Shown here: positions 26,114 to 35,344 of the stretch, one piece after another
Layout of the letters: every line of letters begins with the position of its first letter
How positions within the stretch are numbered: the first letter of the stretch is position 1
NCBI GenBank assembly: GCA_017643215.1
Contig: JAEPNV010000007.1
Location: 124,001-188,000, forward strand
DNA: 64,000 nt
Source: Roseibium sp.
GTDB taxonomy: Bacteria > Pseudomonadota > Alphaproteobacteria > Rhizobiales > Stappiaceae
Reading direction: 5' to 3'
Program-made: the position numbers and the translations under genes
The notes under the pieces: generated by a model
Told to the model about the DNA's origin: nothing
The model's input: only the letters and a program-made list of their open reading frames with translations
Databases searched by the model: none

Positions 26114-26185
26114 GCGTCTCACGAAACCGGGTTGGGTCAGAGTGTTTTTGGGCAGATGGCGCCGGTGCGAATTTGCCGATCCGCG

Positions 26186-27268
26186 CTACCCGTCACGCAT
26201 CCACGATTGAAGCGTGCGAACGGAATGTTCGGAGTTGACGCCGCAATTTGGATCGACGACCAGCGGCCCCGGCTTGTAACCGCGGCTGCGGAGCCCCCGT
26301 TGAACGGATTCAACGAGGTAAATGTCCTCCTCTACCGTGGTCGAACGGTCCTGGACCGCAAGCCGACGAACCACTTCGGAATCCACGCCGTCGACCGTAT
26401 ACCAGCCGCGCCAGACCACAACGCGGTCCACATCGACCGCCCGCCAATGGTAGGTGTTCAGGATGTTTCCGGGATAGACCTGGAATGAGAACAGCGGCCA
26501 GAGATACCAGGACGAATAATCCCCCGCGTATTCGTTCGCGTCCCGGTCGATCGGATAGGTCATCCGGTCAAGGTTCTGGCACTCCGTCGTATGCCGCAGA
26601 CAGTATCCTTGCGGCTGGATGTCGTAGGTTTCCGGCCGGACCACACCGGTTGCGAAGGTCGGGTGGTTGATGGGGCAGTGATAACATTCTGAATAGTTTT
26701 CGACCGAAACCTTCCAATTGCAGTTTTCCTGGATCTCGACCCATTCCAGTGGTTTGAGCCGGTCGATATCGGGCGCGAACGCGGCGAGTTCGTCGCGGAC
26801 ACTCGGAAACCAATCATCCATCGGCCGAGCGTCCGGATCGAGATTGACGAACAAAAAGCCCAGAAAGTCCTCGATCCGCACTGGTGTCAGGCAGATCTGC
26901 TTGCGGTCAAAACCACGGACCGCTTTGACGTTGGGACCGGATCTCAAGGCGCCGGTTAGTTCATAGGTCCACGAGTGATAGGGGCAAACGAGAAGCTTGG
27001 TGTTGCCTTCGCCCTGCACCAGCTGATGTGCGCGGTGCTGGCAGACATTGTAGTAGGCTTTAAGCTCACCGGACTTGTCCTTGAGGCAGATGAGGCTTTC
27101 ACCGGCGATCTCGACGGTGAAATAGTCGCCCGGTTTTTCCAGCAAGGAAGCGTGGCCCGCGAACTGCCATGTCCGCGCCAACAGTCCCGCTTGTTCCGCC
27201 TCAAAATGCGTGGGGTCGGTGTAAAACCGGGCCTCGAGCGCATGGACGAGCTGGCTGTGCACATTCAT
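26186..27268 (-). CDS. Rieske-type aromatic-ring/stachydrine-demethylase-like oxygenase
   Basis: The protein has 360 aa from the ATG at 27268, overlapping the RpiR stop by ATGA. The Rieske [2Fe-2S] motif is Cys76-x-His78 ... Cys95-x2-His98 (NVCQHRAHQL, VCPYHSW). The mononuclear-iron ligands are His197 and His202 in ENYSECYHCPINHP, with a late acidic partner in TVEEDIYLVES. This is the layout of Stc2/HpbB/GbcA-type oxygenases, which remove one methyl from proline betaine or glycine betaine with O2. No ferredoxin-reductase gene is next to it, so the electron donor must be elsewhere. Betaine specificity is inferred from the locus. Confidence 0.88.
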   Translation of the reverse strand: MNVHSQLVHALEARFYTDPTHFEAEQAGLLARTWQFAGHASLLEKPGDYFTVEIAGESLICLKDKSGELKAYYNVCQHRAHQLVQGEGNTKLLVCPYHSWTYELTGALRSGPNVKAVRGFDRKQICLTPVRIEDFLGFLFVNLDPDARPMDDWFPSVRDELAAFAPDIDRLKPLEWVEIQENCNWKVSVENYSECYHCPINHPTFATGVVRPETYDIQPQGYCLRHTTECQNLDRMTYPIDRDANEYAGDYSSWYLWPLFSFQVYPGNILNTYHWRAVDVDRVVVWRGWYTVDGVDSEVVRRLAVQDRSTTVEEDIYLVESVQRGLRSRGYKPGPLVVDPNCGVNSEHSVRTLQSWMRDG

Positions 27269-28182
27269 GACCGGTCCTTCCACTCTTCCTGATAAAGCCC
27301 CATGGCGTGCCGGCGGGTGTGAAAGCGGTCAATGCTCGCGATCACCTCCGGCGGCGCATCGGCGATGACAAAGGCCAGCAAGGTCTCCAGAAGCACAACA
27401 GTGGAGACCGATGATGGAAAGAACTGCGGCGTCTCCGCGTCAACGATGAACGCGTGGTCGCTTCCGACCACGATCGGCGAGGCCGGACTGTCCGAGATTG
27501 CGATGATCGTCAGACCCTGTTCGCGGGCCACTTCAACGGCCGCGATCACATCGGTCCGGTACGGCTTGCAGGTCATGGCGACCAGCACATCATCCTTGCC
27601 GGCCCGCGCCAGGTCGTCGGTCGCCACCGATCCCATCCGCGGGATCGTCCAGATTGTGTCGACGGCCATGTCGGCAAGATAAGTGAAGTTGCGCGCGTTC
27701 GAATTGTTCACGCCAACGCCGAGGACGTAGGTATGCCGCGCGGCCACGATGGCATCGGCTGCCGCCTTCATCGCCGCCGCGTTGGTGCCCGCAAAAGTGT
27801 TTTCGATATTCGAGATCGCGCAGGCGGCCATTTGGGCAAACAACTCACCCAGTTGCCCGCCTTTGGCGAGCGACTGCAACCAGCGGGCGCGATCAGGAAA
27901 ATCGGTGCCCCGGCTGCGGATGGCATCCCGGAACGGCTGCCGGAAATCCTCATAGCCGTCGAATCCCACCGAGCGCGCCATGCGCACGAACGTGTTCGGC
28001 TTGACGCCCGCGGCCTCGGCGATTTCGCGGATCGAACTCACGCCCACATCATTCGGATTTTCAAGCACATAGCTGGCCGCTTTGCGGAGCTCAGGGGTGA
28101 GCTCGTCAAACTCGGCCACCAGGTCGTCCAGGACCTCTCGGGGCGCCTTTAGATCGGTTTTTGGTACATTCATATCATTCAT
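27265..28182 (-). CDS. MurR/RpiR-family transcriptional regulator
   Basis: The protein has 305 aa with an N-terminal helix-turn-helix of the RpiR type (residues about 25-95: LTPELRKAASYVLENPNDVG, SIREIAEAAGVKPNTFVRMA) and a C-terminal SIS sugar-phosphate-type domain (130-265, YVLGVGVNNSNARNFTYLAD, VLVAMTCKPY). It is the first gene of the minus-strand operon and diverges from the dimethylglycine-dehydrogenase-like operon. A GTACA-N2-TGTAC palindrome sits in the shared gap. It probably regulates both operons. Similar RpiR regulators sit in betaine and hydroxyproline clusters. Confidence 0.88.
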   Translation of the reverse strand: MNDMNVPKTDLKAPREVLDDLVAEFDELTPELRKAASYVLENPNDVGVSSIREIAEAAGVKPNTFVRMARSVGFDGYEDFRQPFRDAIRSRGTDFPDRARWLQSLAKGGQLGELFAQMAACAISNIENTFAGTNAAAMKAAADAIVAARHTYVLGVGVNNSNARNFTYLADMAVDTIWTIPRMGSVATDDLARAGKDDVLVAMTCKPYRTDVIAAVEVAREQGLTIIAISDSPASPIVVGSDHAFIVDAETPQFFPSSVSTVVLLETLLAFVIADAPPEVIASIDRFHTRRHAMGLYQEEWKDRS

Positions 28183-28193
28183 GATTGACGAGA

Positions 28194-28205
28194 GTACATT
28201 TGTAC
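28194..28205. promoter_or_regulatory. Palindromic operator candidate for the RpiR-family regulator
   Basis: GTACATTTGTAC has perfect GTACA/TGTAC arms with a TT spacer. It sits in the 67-base divergent gap between the RpiR gene and the flavoprotein operon, 45 bases before the GTG start at 28250. A related half-site GGTACATT overlaps the start of the RpiR coding region, at 28163-28170. Confidence 0.5.
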
Positions 28206-28249
28206 AATTACCCTGTCCATCGAAAAATCACCGGCCATGGAGACACCCA

Positions 28250-30727
28250 GTGTCGGAAGTTGGAACGTTGAAACTGCCCTCCTCGGCGCGGGTCGTGATT
28301 GTCGGCGGCGGCATCATGGGATGCGGCCTCGCCTATCATCTGGCCCATGAAGGCTGGCCGGATGTGGTGCTTCTGGAAAAGGCGGAACTGACGTCAGGCT
28401 CCACGTGGCATGCGGCCGGCCAGATCACCCATTCCACATCCAGTTTCGGGCTTGGCAAATGCGTCGGCTACAACATCGACCTCTATTCGGGGAAGCTGGA
28501 GGAGGAAACCGGACAGTCGGTCACCTGGCACGGCTGCGGCTCGTTTCGCCTGGCCTACAGCGAAGATGAACTGGATTGGCTGCGCCACACGATGAGCGTC
28601 GGCCGGGCGCTCGGGTTTCCGATGGAGCTCGTCGGCACGGACCGCATCCGGCAGCTACATCCCTTCTACAATCTGGAGGGCGTTCTTGCCGGATTGCACA
28701 CACCGGAGGATGGCCACGCCGACCCCTCAGGCATCACCCAGGCCCTCGCCATCGGCGCGCGCAAGCTTGGCGTGAAGATCATCCGCCGGTGCCGCGCGAC
28801 AGACATCAAGCAACAGGCCAATGGCGAATGGCGCGTGGCGACCGAACAGGGCGACATTCTGTGCGAGCATGTCGTCAACGCCGGCGGGACCTATGCGCGC
28901 CAGATGGGCGAATGGAGCGGGCTGCAGCTGCCCATGACCTCCATGACGCACCACTACATTGTCACGGACACCGTTCCGGAGTTCAGGGAACTGGAGCACG
29001 AACTGCCGGTGATCCGGGATGATAAGCTGGTCTCCGGTTACATTCGCATGGAGCAGAAGTCGGGGCTGATCGGCATCTATGAAAAGGAAAATCCCAACAC
29101 CGTCTGGGAGGACCATTGCCCCTGGGACGCCGAAAACGAGCTGTTCGAGGCCGATTACGACCGCATCATGCCGTGGCTGGAGAACGCCATGGACCGGATG
29201 CCGGTCCTGGCACAACTTGGAATCAAACGTGAGGTCCACGGCGCAATTTCCCACCCGCCCGATGGCAATCCGCTGATTGGCCCGGCGCCGGGCGTCAAGA
29301 ACTACTGGTGCTGCTGCGGTACCCAGATCGGCATCGGCTGGGGCCCCGGACTGACACGCGAATTGGCCCGCTGGATGGTGCACGGCTCGGCCGACATCTC
29401 AATGCGCGAATTCGATCCGCGCCGGTTTGGCGATTATGCCGACAAGGACTGGCAGGTCCTGAAGGCCAAGGAAGACTATTGCCTGCGCCACGAGATTCCC
29501 TTCCCGCATTTCAACCGGCTTGCCGGCCGTCCGATCAAGCCGAGCCCGCTTTATGACCGGCTGAAGGAAAAAGGCGCCGTGTTCGAGGAAGTCTATGGCC
29601 ACGAGCGTCCGCGGTGGTTCGCCCGCGGCGACGTTGAGCAGCAAGACCACTATTCGTTCAAACGCCCGAAATGGCATGACATGGTCGCCTTCGAGACGCA
29701 GGCGGTGCGGGAGCGGGCCGGGATCATGGACATTTCCGCCTTCACCAAGGTCGAACTCTCCGGCGCGGATGCCGAAACCTACCTGGACCGCCTTGTCGCC
29801 AACCGGCTGCCAAAGAAGACCGGCGGCATTGCCCTTACCCACATGCTGAACCGGCGCGGCCGGATCGAGTTGGAACTCACTGTCGTCCGGTTCGCCGAAG
29901 ACCGGTTTTACCTCGTCTGTGCCGCGTTCTTTGAGCAGCGGCTGCTGGATCATTTAAACCATCACTTGGACGGCGAACAGGTTTCGATCAAGAACCTCTC
30001 CACCGACTGGGCCGCGCTTGCCCTCAACGGTCCCCGCGCGCGGGACATCCTGGCGCCGAACACACCAGATTCCCTCGACAATGCCTCCTTCCGGTGGCTG
30101 ACCGGGCGGCAAATCGAGGTGGCAGGCCACTCCGTATGGGCGCTGCGCATGTCCTATGCCGGCGAACTCGGATGGGAGTTTCACGGTCCGCGCGAGAACA
30201 TGCTGGCGATCTACGATGCCCTGTGGGCGAGCGGCGAACCGTTCGGTATTGCGGACTATGGCTCTTTCGCCATGAACGCCATGCGGCTTGAAAAGGGTTT
30301 CAAGGGCGCCGGCGAATTGACCAACGAAGTCACCTTGCCGGAAGCCGATGTCATGCGTTTCGTCAAGCTCGACAAGGGCGACTTCATGGGCCGAACACAA
30401 ACCGGGGCGAGCCTGAACAACGCTCTTCGGTGGATCTGCGTCTATCTGGAAATCGAGCCGGACGGGATCGAGGACGGTCATGGCGGCGAAGCGGTCCTGA
30501 TGAACGGAAAGGTGATCGGCGCCACCAGTTCTGTGGCCTACGGGCATTCGGTCGGCAAGGTCCTCGCCTTTGCCTATGTCAAACCGGAAGCCGCAACGGC
30601 GGGACAAGACCTGGACGTGGTGATCATGAATGCGCCGCGCCGGGCGCGGGTCCTCGGCGAACCTGCCTATGATCCGCAAAGCCTTCTGCCTCGGTCCGAT
30701 GCATCTTTGGGGGTCGCCGCGGAATGA
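28250..30727 (+). CDS. Dimethylglycine/sarcosine dehydrogenase-like flavoprotein with GcvT domain
   Basis: The protein has 825 aa starting at GTG 28250, supported by GGAG seven bases upstream and by the Rossmann motif close to the start (ARVVIVGGGIMGCGLAYHLA). TSGSTWHAAGQ carries the His that binds FAD covalently in DMGDH/sarcosine dehydrogenase. Residues 1-400 are the DAO fold and 430-810 the GcvT/aminomethyltransferase-type folate domain (SYAGELGWEFHGP, MNAMRLEKGFKGAGEL). It oxidatively demethylates a tertiary or secondary N-methyl amine and passes the one-carbon unit to tetrahydrofolate. It is the first gene of a five-gene operon and overlaps the next gene by ATGA. Confidence 0.9.
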   Translation: MSEVGTLKLPSSARVVIVGGGIMGCGLAYHLAHEGWPDVVLLEKAELTSGSTWHAAGQITHSTSSFGLGKCVGYNIDLYSGKLEEETGQSVTWHGCGSFRLAYSEDELDWLRHTMSVGRALGFPMELVGTDRIRQLHPFYNLEGVLAGLHTPEDGHADPSGITQALAIGARKLGVKIIRRCRATDIKQQANGEWRVATEQGDILCEHVVNAGGTYARQMGEWSGLQLPMTSMTHHYIVTDTVPEFRELEHELPVIRDDKLVSGYIRMEQKSGLIGIYEKENPNTVWEDHCPWDAENELFEADYDRIMPWLENAMDRMPVLAQLGIKREVHGAISHPPDGNPLIGPAPGVKNYWCCCGTQIGIGWGPGLTRELARWMVHGSADISMREFDPRRFGDYADKDWQVLKAKEDYCLRHEIPFPHFNRLAGRPIKPSPLYDRLKEKGAVFEEVYGHERPRWFARGDVEQQDHYSFKRPKWHDMVAFETQAVRERAGIMDISAFTKVELSGADAETYLDRLVANRLPKKTGGIALTHMLNRRGRIELELTVVRFAEDRFYLVCAAFFEQRLLDHLNHHLDGEQVSIKNLSTDWAALALNGPRARDILAPNTPDSLDNASFRWLTGRQIEVAGHSVWALRMSYAGELGWEFHGPRENMLAIYDALWASGEPFGIADYGSFAMNAMRLEKGFKGAGELTNEVTLPEADVMRFVKLDKGDFMGRTQTGASLNNALRWICVYLEIEPDGIEDGHGGEAVLMNGKVIGATSSVAYGHSVGKVLAFAYVKPEAATAGQDLDVVIMNAPRRARVLGEPAYDPQSLLPRSDASLGVAAE

Positions 30728-31818
30728 GTGTGCCGAAAACCATGAATGCCATGGTGCTCGAAGGTCATGGCGGGCTGGAAAAACTTGTCTGGCACGAGGA
30801 CTGGCCCGTGCCACAGCCCGGACCCGGTGAAGTCCTCATCAAGGTCGGCGCATGCGGGCTGAACAACACGGACGTCAACACACGGTCGGGCTGGTACTCA
30901 AAGGCCGTCACCGATGCAACGACCGGCGACGCTTACAATGACGTCGGCACAGAAGACCCGGCCTGGGGCGGCAAGCCGATTACCTTTCCGCGCATTCAGG
31001 GCGCTGATGCTGTCGGCACCGTCGTCGAGCTTGGCGAAAATGCGCCGGCGGACCTCCTCGGCAAACGCGTCATGGTCGATTGCTGGCTGCGTGACTGGAC
31101 GGATCCAATTAACCGGGAGAAAACCGGTTACTTTGGCTCGGAGATGGATGGCGGTTTTGCCGACTACACCGTCGTCGACGCCCATAATGTGCGGGCCATT
31201 GAAAGCCCCTTGTCCGATGCCGAATTGGCGACCTTTTCCTGTTCCTACACCACCGCGGAAGGCATGCTCAGCCGCGCCGGGGTGACGGAGGGCGACACGG
31301 TTCTGGTGACCGGCGCATCGGGCGGCGTCGGCTCGGCGCTGGTTCAGCTCGCGAAACGGCGCGGCGCGTCGGTTGTCGCGCTGGCATCTCCGGCGAAACA
31401 CGACGATGTCCGGGCACTCGGAGCTGATGCGGTCCTTGAACGGGCACCCGAGAATCTCAACGCAGCGCTCAACGCGGCCATTGGCACACCACATGTATCG
31501 GTCGTCGCCGACATTGTCGGTGGACCTTACTGGGGCATGCTGATCGACGCCCTGCAACGCGGCGGCAGATACACCTGCTCGGGCGCGATTGCCGGCCCGG
31601 TCGTCGAATTCGATCTGAGGACGTTTTATCTCCGCGATCTCACCATGACCGGGTCGACCGTCGTGGCCCCAAACATTTTTTCCGACCTGGTCGGTTACAT
31701 TGAAAGGGGCGACGTCAGGCCGGTTCTGGCGGCCACATACCCGCTGAAAGACCTGCACGCCGCGCAAACCGCTTTCATTGAGAAAAAACACACGGGAAAC
31801 ATTGTGGTGATCCCATGA
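30724..31818 (+). CDS. MDR-superfamily (quinone-oxidoreductase/alcohol dehydrogenase-like) enzyme
   Basis: The protein has 364 aa. It has a GroES-like N-terminal domain (PGPGEVLIKVGACGLNNTDV) and a Rossmann domain with TGASGGVGSALVQLAKRRGA for NADPH. The catalytic-zinc Cys is replaced (GLNNTD), so it belongs to the zinc-free reductase side of the family. It overlaps both neighbours by ATGA in the betaine operon. It may reduce or oxidise a ring-opened or unsaturated intermediate. The substrate is unknown. Confidence 0.85.
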   Translation: MSVPKTMNAMVLEGHGGLEKLVWHEDWPVPQPGPGEVLIKVGACGLNNTDVNTRSGWYSKAVTDATTGDAYNDVGTEDPAWGGKPITFPRIQGADAVGTVVELGENAPADLLGKRVMVDCWLRDWTDPINREKTGYFGSEMDGGFADYTVVDAHNVRAIESPLSDAELATFSCSYTTAEGMLSRAGVTEGDTVLVTGASGGVGSALVQLAKRRGASVVALASPAKHDDVRALGADAVLERAPENLNAALNAAIGTPHVSVVADIVGGPYWGMLIDALQRGGRYTCSGAIAGPVVEFDLRTFYLRDLTMTGSTVVAPNIFSDLVGYIERGDVRPVLAATYPLKDLHAAQTAFIEKKHTGNIVVIP

Positions 31819-32927
31819 AGATCACCCGCATCCGTGTCTTCAAGACCGACCTTCCCTATGCCGGCGGCGCCTACGGCTGGGGGGCGGGCAATGCGATCAC
31901 GGTCGCGAAGGCTTCGGTCATTGTCATCGACACGGATGCGGGTCTCTCCGGCTGCGGCGAGTTCACCCCGTGCGGCGAGAATTACATGGTCGGCCATTCC
32001 GAAGGCGTCGAGGCCCTGGCCCGATTGGTCGCCCCGTCAATCATCGGCGAAGATCCCAGGCAGGTCGCCCGGATCGAACAGATCATGGATCATGTCGTCC
32101 AAGGACATGGCTATGCGAAAGCCCCCTTCGACGCGGCCTGCTGGGACATCGCGGGAAAGGCGCTCGATGCACCGGTCTGGCTGCTGCTCGGCGGTAAGCT
32201 CACCGATGGCGCGCCGATGTACCGGGTCGCGCCACACAATCATACCAACGAGACAGCCACCGAGCTCGAGCGTCATCGGGCGGCGGGCTACCGGCAATTC
32301 CAGATCAAGGTTGGCGCCGATTGGGCACTGGATATCGACCGCATACGATCCATCATTCCGCTTTTAAAGCCCGGAGAAAAGGCGATGGCGGACGCCAACC
32401 AGGGCTGGCGGGTCGATAATGCGCTGAGGGTCGCGCGGGCAACGCGGGATCTCGATTTCATCTTCGAGCAACCATGCCGCACCTACGCGGAGTGCCTGCA
32501 GGTTCGCCGCCGCGTCGATCTGCCCATGAAACTTGATGAATGCGTAACCGGCATGCGGGCGGCCCAGCGGATTGTTGCGGACCAAGGGGCCGATCTGGTC
32601 TGTCTGAAGATCTCCAATCTCGGCGGACTGTCAAAAGCGCGGCGCGTGCGCGATTTCTTCGTCGACAACCGGATGCCTGTTGTCGCGGAGGACACCTGGG
32701 GCGGTGAGATCGCGACCGCGACGCTCGCCCAATTCGCGGCGTCGACACCGGAAGACTACCTGCAAAACACCACGGACCTTCACAACTACAACACACGCTC
32801 GACCGGTCATCCACCGCCGCGGACGGCGGGCGGAAAGCTCTACGCCTCCGACTTGCCGGGGCTCGGGGTCGAACCGGATTTCGAGGCGCTGGGGGACCCG
32901 GTGGCCACATATGGAGACGCGCCGTGA
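31815..32927 (+). CDS. Enolase-superfamily epimerase/dehydratase, MLE subgroup (hydroxyproline-betaine epimerase-like)
   Basis: The protein has 370 aa. All five MLE-subgroup catalytic positions are present: Lys165 in FQIKVG, metal ligands Asp193 (MADANQGW), Glu218 (FEQPC) and Asp241 (KLDEC), and the opposite-face Lys265 (VCLKISNLGG). Two lysines on opposite faces allow 1,1-proton transfer, as in proline-betaine/hydroxyproline-betaine 2-epimerase HpbD and cis-3-hydroxyproline dehydratases. The N-terminus KITRIRVFKTDLPYAGGAYG agrees with that group. With a demethylase locus around it, epimerisation of a betaine at C2 is the best guess. It overlaps both neighbouring genes by ATGA. Confidence 0.85.
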   Translation: MKITRIRVFKTDLPYAGGAYGWGAGNAITVAKASVIVIDTDAGLSGCGEFTPCGENYMVGHSEGVEALARLVAPSIIGEDPRQVARIEQIMDHVVQGHGYAKAPFDAACWDIAGKALDAPVWLLLGGKLTDGAPMYRVAPHNHTNETATELERHRAAGYRQFQIKVGADWALDIDRIRSIIPLLKPGEKAMADANQGWRVDNALRVARATRDLDFIFEQPCRTYAECLQVRRRVDLPMKLDECVTGMRAAQRIVADQGADLVCLKISNLGGLSKARRVRDFFVDNRMPVVAEDTWGGEIATATLAQFAASTPEDYLQNTTDLHNYNTRSTGHPPPRTAGGKLYASDLPGLGVEPDFEALGDPVATYGDAP

Positions 32928-34048
32928 CCAATGTGCCTGACCTTTGCATCTCCGGCCTCACCCTGTGGCGGATCCCGCTGACAAGCCATCAAACCTATTA
33001 CATGGCATCGGGCAAGACCTGCGCGACCATCGACAGCATCGTGCTGCGCATCGACACGGAGCAAGGTATTTGCGGGTGGGGAGAAGTGTGTCCCATTCCG
33101 CACTACCTGCCGGCCTACGCGAATGGCGTTGCCCCGGCCATTGAAGAAATCGCTACGGTTCTGATCGGCCAAAATCCGATCGGTGTGGAAGCCTTGATGG
33201 CCGCGTGCCGAACCTATTTGATCGGGCACCCTTACGTAAAGTCGGCCATCGACATTGCCCTTTGGGATTTGACCGGCAAAGCCTGCGGCCTGCCGGTCTA
33301 CACGCTCCTGGGCGGTCTGCAGGCGGCCGAATTGCCGCTCTATCATTCGATCACCTGCATCGATCCGCACGAGATGGCGCGAATTGCCAGGGAGGCGATC
33401 TTGTCGGGCATGACGCAGATCCAGGTCAAGCTCGGCGCCGACGACGACTGGACCGCCGACGTCGCCCGCCTGCGCCTCGTCCGCGAGGCGACCGGCGACG
33501 GTCCGATCGTCTACGGCGACTGGAATTGCGGCACCTCCCGGCTAGACGCCACCCGGGTCGGGCGGGCGGTCGCCGATCTCGACATCATGCTGGAGCAGCC
33601 CTGCGCCACGCTGGAAGAATGCGCGGCCGTCCGGGCAGCAACCGGGCTGCCGATGAAGCTCGATGAAAACGCCCACGACACCACGACACTGCTCCGGGCC
33701 TACGAACTCGGATGCATGGACGCGGTTGCGCTGAAACTCTCCAAATTCGGCGGGATTTCGGAGCTGCGCCGGGCGCGGGACATGTGCCTGTATTTCGGTG
33801 CGAAAATGTGCATCGAAGACACGTGGGGCTCCGACATTGCAACCGCGGCGGCCTTGCAAGTGGCGGCGTCCACGCCGAAAAAAGCCATCTTGAACGTCTG
33901 CGACCTTTCCGGTTACGTCAGCCCGCGGCTCGATCCGGACGCCCCGTCCAGATTGAACGGCCAAATTGCTCCCCCAAAGGGACCCGGGCTTGGTGTGGCA
34001 CCTGACCCGGATGCCTTCGGCCCACCGATCCTTAAGCTTGCCGCGTAG
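32924..34048 (+). CDS. Enolase-superfamily enzyme, MLE subgroup (second copy type)
   Basis: The protein has 374 aa. The catalytic set is again complete: Lys169 (IQVKLG), Asp199 (YGDWN), Glu224 (LEQPC), Asp247 (KLDEN) and Lys271 (ALKLSKFGG). It is clearly related to the preceding gene but well diverged, so this is not a recent tandem duplication. One copy may act as an epimerase and the other as a dehydratase (for example cis-3-hydroxyproline dehydratase-like). It overlaps the previous gene by ATGA and is followed by a GGAGG site for the aminotransferase. Confidence 0.85.
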   Translation: MTNVPDLCISGLTLWRIPLTSHQTYYMASGKTCATIDSIVLRIDTEQGICGWGEVCPIPHYLPAYANGVAPAIEEIATVLIGQNPIGVEALMAACRTYLIGHPYVKSAIDIALWDLTGKACGLPVYTLLGGLQAAELPLYHSITCIDPHEMARIAREAILSGMTQIQVKLGADDDWTADVARLRLVREATGDGPIVYGDWNCGTSRLDATRVGRAVADLDIMLEQPCATLEECAAVRAATGLPMKLDENAHDTTTLLRAYELGCMDAVALKLSKFGGISELRRARDMCLYFGAKMCIEDTWGSDIATAAALQVAASTPKKAILNVCDLSGYVSPRLDPDAPSRLNGQIAPPKGPGLGVAPDPDAFGPPILKLAA

Positions 34049-34057
34049 GAGGTTCCC

Positions 34058-35344
34058 ATGAAAACAACGATCTCCCAACAGGATTGGCGCGATCGCGCGG
34101 CCAAGGTCCTGCCGGCTGCCGGCTTCGGCAATTTCGACCCCGGGCTGGTTATTCGGGACGGCAAGGGCGCCCGTGTCTGGGACGAGGACGGCAACGAGTT
34201 TATCGACTACCTCATTGGGTCTGGTCCCATGGTCCTGGGGCACGGCCATCCGGAAGTTCTGGAAGCTGTAGCGGAACAGCTCGCCAAGGGCATGACCTTC
34301 TTCGCCAACAACGCACGCGGCATCGAATTGGCGGAAATCCTGGTCGAGGCCGTGCCCTGCGCGGACCAGGTGCGTTACGTGTCGACCGGCGGGGAAGCCG
34401 ACATGTACGCGATGCGCCTTGCACGGGCGTTCACGGGCCGCGACAAGGTCCTGAAATTCGAAGGCGGATATCACGGCATGGCCGGCGAGGCACTGATGAG
34501 CCTTGCCCCGAAAACGCTGGTCAACTTTCCGCAGGCCGTCCCGGATTCGGCGGGGATTCCAGAAAGCGTGCGCGACGGGATGCTGATTGCGCCCTTCAAC
34601 GATGCCGACTTCGCCCGCCAGCTGATCGCCGAACACGCCAGCAACATTGCCTGTGTGATTGTCGAACCGTTGCAGCGGTTGATCCCGCCGGAGCCCGGCT
34701 TCCTGGAGACGCTCCGCGCGGAGACACAAAAACACGGCATCGTGCTGATCTTCGATGAAGTCGTCACCGGCTTCCGGCTCGCTTATGGCGGTGCCCAGGA
34801 GGCCTATGGCGTCATTCCGGATCTGTGCACGCTCGGCAAGATCATTGGCGGCGGATTCCCGTTGGCGGCGATTGCCGGCAAGGCCGGGATCATGGCGCAT
34901 TTCGACAAGACGCTCGTTGGCGAAAAAGGCTTTGCCTTTCAGATCGGCACCTTGAGCGGCAATCCTGTCGCCAGCGTCGCCGGCCTGAAGACGCTGGAGA
35001 TCCTCAAGCGTCCGGGCAGCTATGAACAACTGCGTGCCAAAGGGCAGCGCTTGATGGAGAGTTTTTCGGCCCACCTCGGCGGTTTCGGGATCCCTCACCA
35101 AATCGTCGGCGACCCGGTGCTCTTTGACGTGGTCTTCACCGAAAAGCCGGTGCGGGACTACCGCGATGTGCTCAAAGGCGACCCAGCCAAAGCAAGCATT
35201 TTCAACAAATCATTGCGTGCCAGCGGGATTCTCAAGCCCGACAGCAAGCTCTATGCGTCGCTCGCTTTAACGGACCTTGATATTGAGCAGACCGATGCGG
35301 CCGTTGCGGCCGCCTGCGCGAAGGTGTCCGAGTTGGACGCCTGA
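34058..35344 (+). CDS. Class III PLP aminotransferase, glutamate-1-semialdehyde aminomutase-like
   Basis: The protein has 428 aa, the HemL/class III length. LIGSGPMVLGHGHPEVLEA, FEGGYHGMAGEALMS and LIFDEVVTGFRLAYGG (PLP-ring Asp) are typical. Lys261 in TLGKIIGGGFPLAA is the Schiff-base lysine. A perfect GGAGG lies seven bases before the start. It is last in the flavoprotein operon. A primary amine released after full N-demethylation or ring opening would be a sensible substrate. A housekeeping heme role is unlikely given this operon. Confidence 0.85.
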   Translation: MKTTISQQDWRDRAAKVLPAAGFGNFDPGLVIRDGKGARVWDEDGNEFIDYLIGSGPMVLGHGHPEVLEAVAEQLAKGMTFFANNARGIELAEILVEAVPCADQVRYVSTGGEADMYAMRLARAFTGRDKVLKFEGGYHGMAGEALMSLAPKTLVNFPQAVPDSAGIPESVRDGMLIAPFNDADFARQLIAEHASNIACVIVEPLQRLIPPEPGFLETLRAETQKHGIVLIFDEVVTGFRLAYGGAQEAYGVIPDLCTLGKIIGGGFPLAAIAGKAGIMAHFDKTLVGEKGFAFQIGTLSGNPVASVAGLKTLEILKRPGSYEQLRAKGQRLMESFSAHLGGFGIPHQIVGDPVLFDVVFTEKPVRDYRDVLKGDPAKASIFNKSLRASGILKPDSKLYASLALTDLDIEQTDAAVAAACAKVSELDA

